A stretch of 64,000 bases of DNA from positions 86,233 through 150,232 of the forward strand of contig CANQWM010000003.1 of NCBI GenBank assembly GCA_947627535.1, written 5' to 3'. This document shows, one piece after another, positions 27,540 to 36,514 of the stretch. Position 1 is the first letter of the stretch, and every line of letters begins with the position of its first letter. Source of the stretch: an uncultured Acetatifactor sp. (GTDB lineage Bacteria; Bacillota; Clostridia; Lachnospirales; Lachnospiraceae). The notes below the pieces were generated by a model. That model was not told the origin of the DNA and did no database searches. It saw nothing but the letters and a program-made list of their open reading frames with translations. The translations under genes were made by a program, and so were the position numbers.

Positions 27540-27761
27540 ATGAAGAAAACCTATCGAATCGAAGTGGATTGTGCCAACTGTGCTCTTAAGATGGAGGAGG
27601 CAGCCAGAAAGGTAGATGGCGTAGCCGATGCGCTGGTCAGCTTTATGACGCAGAAGATGAAGGTGGAATTTGCGGAAGGCGCCGATCAGGGAAGCGTCAT
27701 GGCGGCAGTACGCAAGGCGTGCAAGAAGGTGGAGAGTGACTGCGAGGTCTATCTGGACTGA
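27540..27761 (+). CDS. Small heavy-metal-associated (HMA) domain protein
   Basis: This 73-residue protein is a single HMA fold. [19 protein letters not shown] (10-28) contains the metal-binding C-x2-C motif after the first strand. Such domains carry Zn, Cd or Cu to P-type ATPases; often they are fused to the N-terminus of the pump, but here the domain is encoded separately 31 bases ahead of it. GGAGGATCGGAA precedes the ATG. It shares the metal-responsive promoter with the pump. Confidence 0.9.
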   Translation: MKKTYRIEVDCANCALKMEEAARKVDGVADALVSFMTQKMKVEFAEGADQGSVMAAVRKACKKVESDCEVYLD

Positions 27762-27792
27762 CGGCAGGAGGCGAAGGGCAGGGAGATTTGAG

Positions 27793-29772
27793 ATGACAAA
27801 AAAACAGAAAAACGTTTTGTGCAGGATCATTATTGCGGCGGCGCTGATGACGGCGCTTCCCTTTGTGCCGGCGGAAGGCTGGACAAGGTTTGTCCTGTAT
27901 CTGATTCCCTATTTTGTGATCGGTTACGACATTTTGCGCAAGGCTGCGCTTGGGATCGTGCATGGCAAGGTCTTCGATGAGAATTTTCTTATGGCCGTGG
28001 CAACGGTGGGGGCCATGCTGCTGGGACTTTACAGGGAAACCAGGGGATTGGAGGGGGAGTTCGCAGAGGGAGTCGCGGTAATGCTCTTTTACCAGATCGG
28101 AGAGCTGTTTCAGTCGGTGGCCGTGGGCAGGAGTAGGAAGAATATCACTGCCCTCATGGATATCCGGCCGGATTACGCCAACCTGGAAGACGCTGACGGT
28201 GCTCTTAAGCAGGTGGACCCTGATGACGTGGAGACAGGGTCCGTGATCGTGGTGCGCCCCGGCGAGAAGATCCCCATCGACGGTGTGGTGGTGGAGGGAA
28301 GCTCCTCGCTGAACACCAGCGCTCTCACGGGTGAGAGCGTTCCCAGGCAGGTCGAGGCGGGGCAGGAGGTTGTCAGCGGCTGCGTAAACCTGACAGGCCT
28401 TTTGAAAATCCGCACAACAAAGGAATTTGGGGAATCCACCGTCTCAAAGATACTGGATCTGGTGGAGAATTCCAGCATGAAGAAAGCCCGGGCGGAGAAC
28501 TTTATTACAAAGTTCGCGAGATATTACACGCCGGCAGTATGCGGCAGCGCGCTTGCCCTGGCGGTCCTTCCGCCGGTGTGGAACCTGCTGCTTGGCAATC
28601 CCGCAGGCTTCAGTACCTGGCTGATCCGGGCGCTGACGTTTCTGGTGATCAGCTGTCCCTGCGCGCTGGTGATCTCCATCCCCTTAAGCTTTTTCGGCGG
28701 GATCGGCGGCGCGTCGGCGTGCGGCATTCTGGTAAAAGGCTCCAATTACCTGGAAGCCCTGGCGAAGACCCGGTATGTAGTTTTTGACAAGACGGGAACT
28801 CTGACAAAGGGAGTGTTTCAGGTCACGGAAATTCATCCTTCCCATGGGTTTCTGGAAAAGGAAGAGAACAGGGAAGACGGCGGCGCAGGAGAGAAGGAGC
28901 GGGATCGGGAGAATGCGGCGAAAAAACTGCTGGAATATGCTGCCTGTGCGGAGAGCTATTCCAGCCATCCGATCAGCAAAAGCCTAAAGGAAGCGTACGG
29001 AAAGGAAATCCCTTCCGGGAGCGCTGCCAATGTAGAAGAGATCGGCGGATACGGTGTGAGGGCCGTTGTGGGGGGAAAGGCGGTTGCGGCAGGAAACCGC
29101 AGGCTCATGGAAAAGCTGGGACTTGCCTGGGAGGAGCCGAAGATGGCCGGAACCGTGGTGCATGTAGCGGTGGAAGGGGAGTACGCGGGATACATCCTGA
29201 TCTCCGACGTCGTGAAGGAGCAGGCGGCAGAGGCCGTGAGAGCCTTAAAGGCTGTGGGCGTAAAACGGACGGTCATGCTTACAGGGGACAGTGAAAAAGC
29301 GGCTCTGCAGGCGGCGGAGGCGCTGGGGCTGGACCAGGTGGAAAGTGAGCTCCTTCCGGCAGATAAGGTGGAGGCTGTAGAACGGCTGCTGGCCGGGAAA
29401 GGCGCCGGTGAGCAGCTGGTGTTCGTGGGAGACGGCATCAATGACGCGCCGGTTCTGTCCCGGGCGGATATTGGCGTGGCAATGGGGGCGCTTGGGTCGG
29501 ACGCGGCCATTGAGGCGGCGGATATCGTACTGATGGATGACAATCCCATGAAGCTTGCGCTTGCCATGCGGATCTCAAAAAAATGCCTGCGCATTGTGTA
29601 CGAAAACATTGTTTTTGCGCTGACAGTCAAGGCGGCCTGTCTTGTATTGGGGGCCGTTGGCATTGCCAATATGTGGGTGGCGATCTTTGCGGATGTGGGC
29701 GTCATGGTGCTGGCCGTGCTGAACGCGATTCGGTGCCTTAAGGTAAACGGGAAACGTTGCTCCGCCATCTGA
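27793..29772 (+). CDS. Heavy-metal P1B-type ATPase (Zn/Cd/Pb type)
   Basis: A 659-residue metal-exporting ATPase. SCPCALV is the membrane metal site, SALTGESVP is the actuator loop, [10 protein letters not shown] carries the phosphorylated Asp, and [20 protein letters not shown] is the hinge. The last membrane segment has [15 protein letters not shown], as in ZntA/CadA pumps with Zn, Cd or Pb specificity, rather than copper pumps. The pump lacks an N-terminal HMA domain, which is supplied by the preceding small gene. A charged insert ([19 protein letters not shown]) lies in the nucleotide domain. ATG 27793 is chosen over an upstream in-frame ATG that would overlap the HMA gene. Confidence 0.94.
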   Translation: MTKKQKNVLCRIIIAAALMTALPFVPAEGWTRFVLYLIPYFVIGYDILRKAALGIVHGKVFDENFLMAVATVGAMLLGLYRETRGLEGEFAEGVAVMLFYQIGELFQSVAVGRSRKNITALMDIRPDYANLEDADGALKQVDPDDVETGSVIVVRPGEKIPIDGVVVEGSSSLNTSALTGESVPRQVEAGQEVVSGCVNLTGLLKIRTTKEFGESTVSKILDLVENSSMKKARAENFITKFARYYTPAVCGSALALAVLPPVWNLLLGNPAGFSTWLIRALTFLVISCPCALVISIPLSFFGGIGGASACGILVKGSNYLEALAKTRYVVFDKTGTLTKGVFQVTEIHPSHGFLEKEENREDGGAGEKERDRENAAKKLLEYAACAESYSSHPISKSLKEAYGKEIPSGSAANVEEIGGYGVRAVVGGKAVAAGNRRLMEKLGLAWEEPKMAGTVVHVAVEGEYAGYILISDVVKEQAAEAVRALKAVGVKRTVMLTGDSEKAALQAAEALGLDQVESELLPADKVEAVERLLAGKGAGEQLVFVGDGINDAPVLSRADIGVAMGALGSDAAIEAADIVLMDDNPMKLALAMRISKKCLRIVYENIVFALTVKAACLVLGAVGIANMWVAIFADVGVMVLAVLNAIRCLKVNGKRCSAI

Positions 29773-29851
29773 CAAAAAACGGTCAGGGGAAGAGTTGGTT
29801 CAGACTAGGATTCATATCTGCAGCATGAGATCTGACTGGGAGAAAATGCAG

Positions 29852-29879
29852 CGCCCTCCAGCAGTTTCACCGGAGGGCG
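29852..29879 (-). terminator. Probable terminator of the symporter gene
   Basis: CGCCCTCC (29852-29859) pairs with GGAGGGCG (29872-29879). Read on the minus strand it follows the symporter stop and is followed by a T-rich CATTTTCT stretch. No T-run follows it on the plus strand. Confidence 0.45.
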
Positions 29880-29910
29880 GCAAGTCTGAGACAAAAGTCG
29901 GAAATTTCAT

Positions 29911-29926
29911 GAAACCGGCCGGTTTC
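29911..29926. terminator. Perfect palindrome between convergent genes, possible bidirectional terminator
   Basis: GAAACCGGCCGGTTTC is a complete 16-base palindrome between the convergent ATPase and symporter genes, with short T/A-rich flanks. A weak bidirectional terminator or a protein site are both possible. Confidence 0.35.
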
Positions 29927-29972
29927 TTATCGGCAGGCAAAGAACCCTGCAGACGCAATCCGTGGGGATACG

Positions 29973-31466
29973 TCATGCACTGATCTTTTTTTCCTGCTCC
30001 TCCTGAATATCCGGGAAGGCGGACAGCATGGGCTTTTCGTCCTTTCCCTTCAGCACACGGTTCACATAGTTTTTGGTGATGCGGAAGACCAGAGGCGACA
30101 GTACCAAAACGCCGATCAGGTTGGGGATCATCATCATGCCGTTAAAGGTATCCGCAAGGTCCCATGCCAGGTTATCACTCATCACGGCTCCGCCGAAAAT
30201 TGCCGCCACAAAGATCACGCGGTAGACGATGGTAAACTTTTCCCCGAACAGGAACTCGCATGCCTTTGTGCCATAGTGGCTCCATCCCAGTGTCGTGGAG
30301 AAGGCGAAGAGCATAACGGCAATCGCCACAAAAGCCGCGCCGATCTGGCCGAAATGTATGGAAAACGCGGTGGAAACCATGTTGGCGTTGGACAGCGCCA
30401 CATCTTTGTAGGTAGTAAGCGCTTCACCGTTTTCCAGATTGATCAGGCCGGAGGAAAGTACCGTGAACGCCGTCAAGGTACAGACGATGATGGTATCCGC
30501 AAACACTTCAAAAATGCCCCACATTCCCTGGCGCACCGGCTCGCTGACGTTGGAACTGGAGTGCACCATGACGGAGGATCCCAGTCCGGCCTCGTTGGAG
30601 AACACACCCCGCTTCATGCCCTGTTCGATGGCAAGCCGGATGCCGCTGCCCACAATGCCGCCGCCTGCTGCCTTCAGAGCGAAGGCTCCCTTAAAGATAG
30701 CGCTGAACACGGCGCCTGCCTGGGAAATGTTCGTACAGAAGATCACGATGCTGCCTACAATATAGATCAGAACCATGAAAGGGACGATCTTTTCCGTTAC
30801 GGAAGCGATTCGCTTCAGTCCCCCTACAATAACGAGTCCGCCAAGAACCAATATGACAAGGCCGGTTACCCAGGTCGGTACGCCGAATACGGTTTTCATG
30901 TTCCCGGAAATGGAGTTTACCTGTGTCATGTTGCCGATGCCGAAGGAGGCAAGGAAACAGAAAACGGAGAACAGCACGGCAAGAATCTTTCCGATCTGCC
31001 GGCAGCCCTTTTTGCTGCCGAGTCCGTCCCGCAGATAGTACATGGCGCCGCCGGACCATTCCCCGTTTTTGTTCTTGCGGCGGTAGTAAATGCCAAGCAC
31101 GTTTTCGGAATAGTTGGTCATCATGCCGAAGAAAGCGATGAGCCACATCCAGAACACAGCGCCGGGGCCTCCTACTATGATGGCGCCTGCCACGCCCACA
31201 ATATTGCCGGTGCCCACGGTGGCCGCCAGAGCGGTGCAGAGGGACTGGAACTGGGAAATGGACTTATCTTTTGTGTGTCCTACCACGTGTTTGTCCTTAA
31301 AAATTGCGCCGATGGTCATCTTCATCCAGTGGCCGATGTGGCTGATCTGGAAAAATTTGGTCAGGCAGGTCATCAGGATGCCGACGAATGACAGCAGGAT
31401 CAGTGCCGGCCAGCCCCAGACGACGCCGTTGACCGCGTCGTTGATCTTGGAGATCCATTCTAACAT
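29973..31466 (-). CDS. Alanine/glycine:cation symporter (AGCS family)
   Basis: A 497-residue membrane protein with about eleven hydrophobic segments that would import alanine or glycine with sodium. The family's signature region, ATVGTGNIVGVAGAIIVGGPGAVFWMW (around residues 80-107), is intact, as are SGGAMYYLRDGL and FSNEAGLGSS. It is a single-gene unit with its own strong promoter. The 5' untranslated region is short (about 45 bases), so there is no room for a glycine riboswitch. AAAGGAGAA precedes the ATG. It is convergent with the metal ATPase. Confidence 0.95.
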   Translation of the reverse strand: MLEWISKINDAVNGVVWGWPALILLSFVGILMTCLTKFFQISHIGHWMKMTIGAIFKDKHVVGHTKDKSISQFQSLCTALAATVGTGNIVGVAGAIIVGGPGAVFWMWLIAFFGMMTNYSENVLGIYYRRKNKNGEWSGGAMYYLRDGLGSKKGCRQIGKILAVLFSVFCFLASFGIGNMTQVNSISGNMKTVFGVPTWVTGLVILVLGGLVIVGGLKRIASVTEKIVPFMVLIYIVGSIVIFCTNISQAGAVFSAIFKGAFALKAAGGGIVGSGIRLAIEQGMKRGVFSNEAGLGSSVMVHSSSNVSEPVRQGMWGIFEVFADTIIVCTLTAFTVLSSGLINLENGEALTTYKDVALSNANMVSTAFSIHFGQIGAAFVAIAVMLFAFSTTLGWSHYGTKACEFLFGEKFTIVYRVIFVAAIFGGAVMSDNLAWDLADTFNGMMMIPNLIGVLVLSPLVFRITKNYVNRVLKGKDEKPMLSAFPDIQEEQEKKISA

Positions 31467-31519
31467 ATTGTTTTTTCTCCTTTGACAAATTGTTGTCTTG
31501 CTTCTAAAAAATTATGTAT

Positions 31520-31548
31520 ACTATAACACATGAATACAGACTTGTCAA
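31520..31548 (-). promoter_or_regulatory. Strong promoter for the symporter gene
   Basis: On the minus strand TTGACA (31548-31543) and TATAGT (31525-31520) are exactly 17 bases apart, and TG lies one base before the -10 hexamer. This is a near-consensus vegetative promoter with an extended -10. Confidence 0.8.
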
Positions 31549-31697
31549 ATGACACATGCACCTGGCCCTGGTCCTGGAATATTTTTTTAACGGCAGGAGA
31601 ATTTTGAACATGCGCGGACGCATAGGATGTGACAGCGTGATGACAGAAAGCCGGATCCCGGAGACAGCACCGGCGGTATGGCGGAATTGGAGGAAAA

Positions 31698-32474
31698 ATG
31701 AAAGAGTCTATGGTATTGTTGATCCCTTTTTTGGGAACTGCGCTTGGTGCGGCAATGGTGTTTTTCATGAAACGGCGGATGAATTCCCGTCTGGAGAAGC
31801 TGTTGCTGGGGTTTGCTTCCGGCGTGATGATCGCGGCCTCTGTATGGTCGCTGCTGATTCCGGCGATAGAGATGGCACAGGAGCAGGGGGGAAACGTCTG
31901 GATTCCGGCCGCCGCAGGGTTTCTGGTGGGGATGGCGTTCCTTTTGGTGCTTGACAGTCTGATTCCTCATGTCCACCTGGACAGTGAGAAGCCGGAAGGC
32001 GTAAAGACGCAGATGCAGAAGAGTACAATGCTTACGCTTGCGGTGACGCTTCACAATCTTCCGGAAGGAATGGCAGTGGGCGTCACCCTGGCGGGGGCAA
32101 TGCTGGGAGATACCGGAATTACCCTGGCGGGGGCGCTTGTGCTGGCGCTAGGGATCGCAATACAGAATTTTCCGGAAGGCGCCATTATTTCCATGCCTTT
32201 GCGGAACGCGGGCGCGTCCAGGCTGAAATCCTTCTGGTATGGGGTTCTGTCCGGTGCAGTGGAGCCTGTGGGAGCGCTTGTCACTCTTGTCCTGGCAAAA
32301 CAGGTTGTGGTGATTCTGCCCTATCTTCTGGCTTTTGCCGCGGGCGCCATGATCTATGTGGTGGTGGAGGAGCTGATTCCGGAGGCACAGTCAGGGGAAC
32401 ATTCCAACATCGGCACGGTGGGAGTCGCGGTTGGGTTTGTGCTGATGATGATACTGGACATTGCCCTTTCGTGA
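31698..32474 (+). CDS. ZIP-family divalent metal transporter
   Basis: A 258-residue protein with eight predicted membrane segments, like ZupT/GufA-type ZIP importers of zinc and other divalent metals. The paired metal-site motifs LHNLPEGMAVGV (segment 4) and QNFPEGAIISMP (segment 5) are present, as is VVVEELIPEA near the end. The GGAGGAAAA site fits the ATG at 31698. It faces away from the symporter and ends 16 bases from the convergent HD-GYP gene. A zinc-efflux pump lies nearby, but I see no shared regulatory site. Confidence 0.93.
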   Translation: MKESMVLLIPFLGTALGAAMVFFMKRRMNSRLEKLLLGFASGVMIAASVWSLLIPAIEMAQEQGGNVWIPAAAGFLVGMAFLLVLDSLIPHVHLDSEKPEGVKTQMQKSTMLTLAVTLHNLPEGMAVGVTLAGAMLGDTGITLAGALVLALGIAIQNFPEGAIISMPLRNAGASRLKSFWYGVLSGAVEPVGALVTLVLAKQVVVILPYLLAFAAGAMIYVVVEELIPEAQSGEHSNIGTVGVAVGFVLMMILDIALS

Positions 32475-32490
32475 TGGAACCTGTGGCGTT

Positions 32491-33591
32491 TTACAGGATG
32501 ATAATGCTGGCGCAGCTGATATCGTTGGCAAGATCATACACCTTCCCGGATTTTAAGCCCACTACCCTGGGGCGCAGGCAGTTTTCCGGATTATTCGCCA
32601 CGACTTTTGCTGCTTCGCCGTTTGAAAGCTGGACGATGCTGTCCACGGAGTAAAGGATAACACTGCTCAAAAAGCTTTTCATAGACTCAAAATCCAGTTC
32701 TCCCGTCATGGACATGATCATCTCGATGGCTACTCCCTTGGGGATGGCTTCCTTATACGGCCGCTCCGTCACCAGAGCGTCATAAATGTCCGCCACGGAG
32801 ATGATCTTTGCGTAGGGATGGATTTTTTCCGCGCTGCTGCCAAGGGGATACCCCTTGCCGTTGATCTTTTCATGATGCTGGAGTACGCCGCGCATGATCC
32901 CATCGGAAAATTCATTCCTTTTTTTCAGTATTTCAAAGCCGAACAGCGTATGCTGCTTCATCAGCGCAAATTCTTCTTCCGTCAGCTTGGACGCCTTGTT
33001 CAGCACTTCGTTTGGTATTTTGGATTTGCCTACATCGTGGAGCAGTCCCGCAATGCCCAGCTCGTGGATCTCCCTGTCGCTGAGCCCGTGCTTTTTTCCC
33101 ACGATCATGGACATGGTGGCAACGTCGACGCTGTGCTTGAACGTGTATTCGTCGCTGACCTTCAGCATGTTGATATCCACAGCTACGGCGTCGTTGTCGG
33201 TAATGGTCTTCATCAGCTCGTTTGCCACGTTGTTGGTGGCTTCGGAAAACCCTTCGTCGTCCGTGTGGCTGTACAGGAACTGAATGCCCTCGCCTACCTG
33301 CCTGCGCACACTCTCCGTCAGGTTGACCTTGGCGCGGTCCTCCACGCGGTTCTTCGCAATGACCTCTTTCGTGTACTGGGGGATCTGCTGCTCCAATTCA
33401 TCTGCATCCGGGATACCCTCCTGGATATAAACGCCGCCCACGCCCTTTTCCTGAAGGTAACTGATGTGGAAATCATCCAGATAAGCGCCCTTTTCTATGA
33501 GAGAACGGCCGGTCGAGTCCAGGATCGACTGGTCGATTTTCATGCCTTCTTTTAATAATCTTGTACTGATAAATTTTCTTTTGACTGCCAT
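32491..33591 (-). CDS. HD-GYP domain phosphodiesterase
   Basis: HD-GYP enzymes hydrolyse cyclic di-GMP and related cyclic dinucleotides. In this 366-residue protein the HD pair (GLLHDVGKSKIP, about residue 190), the HHEKINGKGYP motif (about 240) and SVADIYDALVTERPYKEA complete the metal-binding site. The N-terminal 110 residues are a small DUF3391-like region without membrane segments, so the enzyme is cytoplasmic. No receiver domain is fused. It could tune motility, adhesion or envelope functions, but no GGDEF partner is in the window. Confidence 0.94.
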   Translation of the reverse strand: MAVKRKFISTRLLKEGMKIDQSILDSTGRSLIEKGAYLDDFHISYLQEKGVGGVYIQEGIPDADELEQQIPQYTKEVIAKNRVEDRAKVNLTESVRRQVGEGIQFLYSHTDDEGFSEATNNVANELMKTITDNDAVAVDINMLKVSDEYTFKHSVDVATMSMIVGKKHGLSDREIHELGIAGLLHDVGKSKIPNEVLNKASKLTEEEFALMKQHTLFGFEILKKRNEFSDGIMRGVLQHHEKINGKGYPLGSSAEKIHPYAKIISVADIYDALVTERPYKEAIPKGVAIEMIMSMTGELDFESMKSFLSSVILYSVDSIVQLSNGEAAKVVANNPENCLRPRVVGLKSGKVYDLANDISCASIIIL

Positions 33592-33652
33592 GTGCTACCC
33601 CACTGATCCCGAAACCGGGAAGCAATAGATGACTTTTTCTGCCGGCTATCCT

Positions 33653-33682
33653 AGTATAACATAACAGTTCCCTTTCCTGCAA
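33653..33682 (-). promoter_or_regulatory. Promoter for the HD-GYP gene
   Basis: On the minus strand TTGCAG (33682-33677) and TATACT (33658-33653) are 18 bases apart, with TG one base before the -10. The 318-base gap between the HD-GYP and PadR genes holds this promoter and the PadR promoter and operators; I see no gene in it. Confidence 0.6.
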
Positions 33683-33730
33683 TGGAATTTCGAGGTCAAA
33701 AATAATTCATTGGCGCAGAAAAATCGGGTC

Positions 33731-33759
33731 TTGACATTCGGGCTGCATCATGCTATTTT
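33731..33759 (+). promoter_or_regulatory. Promoter of the PadR-DUF2812 operon
   Basis: TTGACA (33731-33736) and TATTTT (33754-33759) have a 17-base spacer, and TGC just before the -10 makes it extended. Transcription would start near 33767, directly in front of three operator-like repeats. Confidence 0.75.
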
Positions 33760-33770
33760 GTGTTTAGGTT

Positions 33771-33810
33771 CGACATGTCGATGATCGACATGTAGATACT
33801 CGACATGTCG
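33771..33810. promoter_or_regulatory. Three phased operator repeats (CGACATGTCG type)
   Basis: CGACATGTCG occurs at 33771 and 33801, and CGACATGTAG at 33786; the starts are exactly 15 bases apart. Each is a palindrome or near-palindrome with an ACATGT core. PadR proteins bind ATGT/ACAT-containing sites, so these are probably autoregulatory operators lying at the transcription start. Confidence 0.75.
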
Positions 33811-33909
33811 GCACGTAACAGTGAACATGCTGTAAGGCGGGGATCATCCGGAGAAGCATACGTTGACTGACAGGAAGGAAAACGGCAGGTCCCTGCAGGA
33901 GGGAATGGC

Positions 33910-34239
33910 TTGGACGAGAATTTGCAGAAAAAATATATTCCCATGACGGAAACGACTTATTATACGCTGTTAGCCGTGACGGAACCCCGGCACGGTTATG
34001 CCATCATGCAGTACGTCAGAGAACTTACGAAGGGGAGGATCGTTCTTGGCACCGGAACCTTATATACCATGGCGGGCAGGCTGGTGGCTGACGGCATAAT
34101 CGAGGCGGTTCCCAACGATGAGGGAAGGAAGGCGTACAGAATCACGGGGACGGGAGACGGGCTGTTGAAGATGGAGACGCAGAGGCTGCGCAGACAGCTT
34201 GAGGACGGCGAAAGCGTTTTGCGTCAGGGGGGGCATTAA
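33910..34239 (+). CDS. PadR-family transcriptional regulator
   Basis: A 109-residue winged-helix regulator. ETTYYTLLAVTEPRHGYAIMQYV and GTLYTMAGRLVADGIIE are the PadR DNA-binding helices and wing. The TTG at 33910 is the start: GGAGGG lies seven bases ahead, and no in-frame ATG is available before residue 12. PadR repressors usually control neighbouring transporter genes and respond to small toxic molecules. The following DUF2812 gene is the standard partner, and an ABC exporter lies next, so those are the likely targets. Confidence 0.92.
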   Translation: MDENLQKKYIPMTETTYYTLLAVTEPRHGYAIMQYVRELTKGRIVLGTGTLYTMAGRLVADGIIEAVPNDEGRKAYRITGTGDGLLKMETQRLRRQLEDGESVLRQGGH

Positions 34240-34360
34240 ACCGTATCAGGACGGTATGGCTCCGGCCGCTTTCCGGGAAGGAGGAGCCGGAAAGCGAAGA
34301 ACAGGGGAGTGCAGGCCCAAAGGGCAGGAGTCAGTGCAGGGCACAGAAAGGGGAAACAGG

Positions 34361-35488
34361 GTGGAGAGGAAGAGATACAGCGGAGAAAAGCGGCAGCGCA
34401 GGAAAATACTGCGGTTCTGGGTGAGTATCCAGAAGGAACGGAAATGGCTGGAGGAGATGGCGCTGCAGGGGTGGTTTCTGGAGAATCTTACTCTGGGAAT
34501 ATTTTATACCTTTGTGAAAGGGGAACCGAAGCGCATGCTGTATGATGTGGACCGGTTCAATCTGCCGAAAAAACCCACTCTTGAGGAAATCCGGCACAAG
34601 GAAATGTTTCTGGAAATGGCGGAGGAAATGGGATGGCGCGAGGTCTGTCATGACGAGAGCCTGACCTACTACTTCACGAAGGAATATGAGGAGGGCGGGG
34701 TAAACGAACTCCACAATGATCCCGAATCCCGCCGCTACAGGGCGGAGAAATTTCGTTCTTATCTGCAGGAGTCGGCAAAAAGAATGGTCTTCTGGAGTAT
34801 GGTAATGGCAGCGATGGATACTGCTGTCATGCTGCTCCAGGCGGCGACGGGGGAATTTTCCCGGCTGGACTGGTTCCACTGGGTGACGCTGGTTTATGTG
34901 ATCTTTACCAACGGAATTGCGATGTCATGCTTCCGGCTGGGCGCCAGAAGCACGCGGGAGCTGTCGCTGACCAGACAGGAATGGGAAGAGAGCATCGATC
35001 CAAATACTCATAAATGCGTCCGGAAGCTGATCTTTCGGGTAAAAAAGCTGAAGCGTTTCCTGCAGGAGCAGGCGAAGGAGGGCTGGGTCCTCACCGGTGT
35101 CACGCCTGTCAGGTACTTCTTTGAGAAGCAGGAGAGTACGGGGCAGATTTACACCATGGACAGCAGATGGCTGGTAAACAGGCGGCTGGCGGAGCAGAAC
35201 TGCAAAAAGATCGCCGACGGCAAGGACTGGACGGGAATCAATAACGACTGGCAGCTGAAAAGTGTGCGCGATGCGGAAGAGAAGGGATGGACCTTTGTAT
35301 GCGCGCTGGAAAACAGAAGCATGATCTACCGCGGAGATGCGGAAACGGCGGAGCCTTTGAATGACAAAAAGTATGACGGCAGAATCCGATGGATCTCGCT
35401 GGTGGGAGAGTATGGTTCTTACCTGCTCCTCTGCGGCCTGCTGGGCGGAATCATTGGGTTCATTACGGCCATGCTGACAGACTTTTAA
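34361..35488 (+). CDS. DUF2812-type membrane protein
   Basis: Proteins with DUF2812 are almost always encoded next to PadR regulators; their biochemical role is unknown to me. This one has two related soluble regions (WVSIQKERKWLEEMALQGWFLENL near the start and VKKLKRFLQEQAKEGWVLTGVTPVRYFF in the middle), each followed by hydrophobic segments: a pair around residues 145-190 and one at the C-terminus (YLLLCGLLGGIIGFITAML). It looks like a duplicated unit. The GTG at 34361 with AAAGGGG upstream is preferred; an in-frame start at 34199 inside the PadR gene would add 54 non-conserved residues. A role as membrane sensor for the PadR protein is speculative. Confidence 0.8.
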   Translation: MERKRYSGEKRQRRKILRFWVSIQKERKWLEEMALQGWFLENLTLGIFYTFVKGEPKRMLYDVDRFNLPKKPTLEEIRHKEMFLEMAEEMGWREVCHDESLTYYFTKEYEEGGVNELHNDPESRRYRAEKFRSYLQESAKRMVFWSMVMAAMDTAVMLLQAATGEFSRLDWFHWVTLVYVIFTNGIAMSCFRLGARSTRELSLTRQEWEESIDPNTHKCVRKLIFRVKKLKRFLQEQAKEGWVLTGVTPVRYFFEKQESTGQIYTMDSRWLVNRRLAEQNCKKIADGKDWTGINNDWQLKSVRDAEEKGWTFVCALENRSMIYRGDAETAEPLNDKKYDGRIRWISLVGEYGSYLLLCGLLGGIIGFITAMLTDF

Positions 35489-35596
35489 CAGACGCATAAA
35501 AGCGCAGAGAACGGGCAAAAACGTCTGAAAATCAGAAAATAACAGGAAATAATAAAGAGAAAAGGATCAAACCGGGAAAGGAGAGATTGGGCCATT

Positions 35597-36514
35597 ATGG
35601 TACTGGAAGTCAAAGAGATCTGCAAGAGTTTTGGAGATAAGGAGGTGCTTCACGGCGTGAATTTCCGGGTGGAGAGCGGCAGGGCGCTGGGACTGCTGGG
35701 ACGAAACGGCGCGGGGAAGACTACGACCATCCGCATCCTGATGGATGTATTTCACGCAAACAGCGGGGAACTGCTGTTAGATGGGGCAAAATTCATCCCC
35801 GGCAATCACAGGATCGGGTATCTGCCGGAGGAGCGGGGATTATACCCCAAGCGGACCGTGATGGACCAGATGGTCTTTCTCGGCCAGCTTCGGGGGATGA
35901 GCGGCCGGGATGCAAGAAAAGGCGCCGAACGATGGCTGAAGCGGCTGGAGGTGGAAGAATACGCGAACCGCAAACTTGAGACACTGTCAAAGGGCAACCA
36001 GCAGAAGGTACAGCTGGCATCCACGCTGATCCACGAACCGGAGATCGTTATCTTGGACGAGCCCTTCAGCGGCCTGGATCCGGTTAATTCCCAGATCCTG
36101 AAGGATGTAATCAACGAGCTGATTGCGGATGACCGGCTTGTGATCTTTTCCAGTCACCAGATGAGTTATGTGGAGGAATTCTGCGACCATATCGCCATTA
36201 TTGACAAAGGGCTTGTGACCCTTTCCGGGGAGCTTAAGGAGATCAAGAGAGAATATGGGCGAAACCGGCTGGTGCTTGCCGCGGAGGATATCCCGCCGGC
36301 CCAGCTGAAAGAGAAGGCGGAGCGCATCCTTCAGGGACTGGCTGTGGTAACAGGGGAAAAGAAGGAATTTCTGATTCTGGAGCTGGCGGAGGGAGCGGAC
36401 CGAAGACAGGTGATGGAACGGCTGGCAGGATCCGACATTTCCGTGGAGCGGTACGGCAGCTATGAGCCGTCCCTGAACGATATTTTTGTGGAGAAGGTAG
36501 GTGAGGAAGCATGA
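35597..36514 (+). CDS. ABC transporter ATP-binding protein (NatA-like)
   Basis: A 305-residue ATPase: GRNGAGKTTT (about 36-45) is Walker A, LSKGNQQKVQLA the signature, IVILDEPFSGLDP Walker B and SSHQMSY the H-loop. A C-terminal DUF4162-like region (about 225-305) is typical of NatA and drug or bacteriocin exporters. The gene is followed by the permease with a 4-base ATGA overlap, so the two are co-translated. The substrate is unknown; position after a PadR module suggests export of a toxic compound or peptide. Confidence 0.93.
   Translation: MVLEVKEICKSFGDKEVLHGVNFRVESGRALGLLGRNGAGKTTTIRILMDVFHANSGELLLDGAKFIPGNHRIGYLPEERGLYPKRTVMDQMVFLGQLRGMSGRDARKGAERWLKRLEVEEYANRKLETLSKGNQQKVQLASTLIHEPEIVILDEPFSGLDPVNSQILKDVINELIADDRLVIFSSHQMSYVEEFCDHIAIIDKGLVTLSGELKEIKREYGRNRLVLAAEDIPPAQLKEKAERILQGLAVVTGEKKEFLILELAEGADRRQVMERLAGSDISVERYGSYEPSLNDIFVEKVGEEA

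Noticed and set aside
30276..31391. Open frame of 371 codons on the plus strand
   Set aside because: It is antisense to the alanine/glycine symporter, whose family motifs and promoter are clear. The product is His/Gly-rich without recognisable features.
31467..31545. Glycine riboswitch upstream of the symporter
   Set aside because: The predicted transcription start leaves only about 45 bases of leader, far too short for a glycine aptamer.
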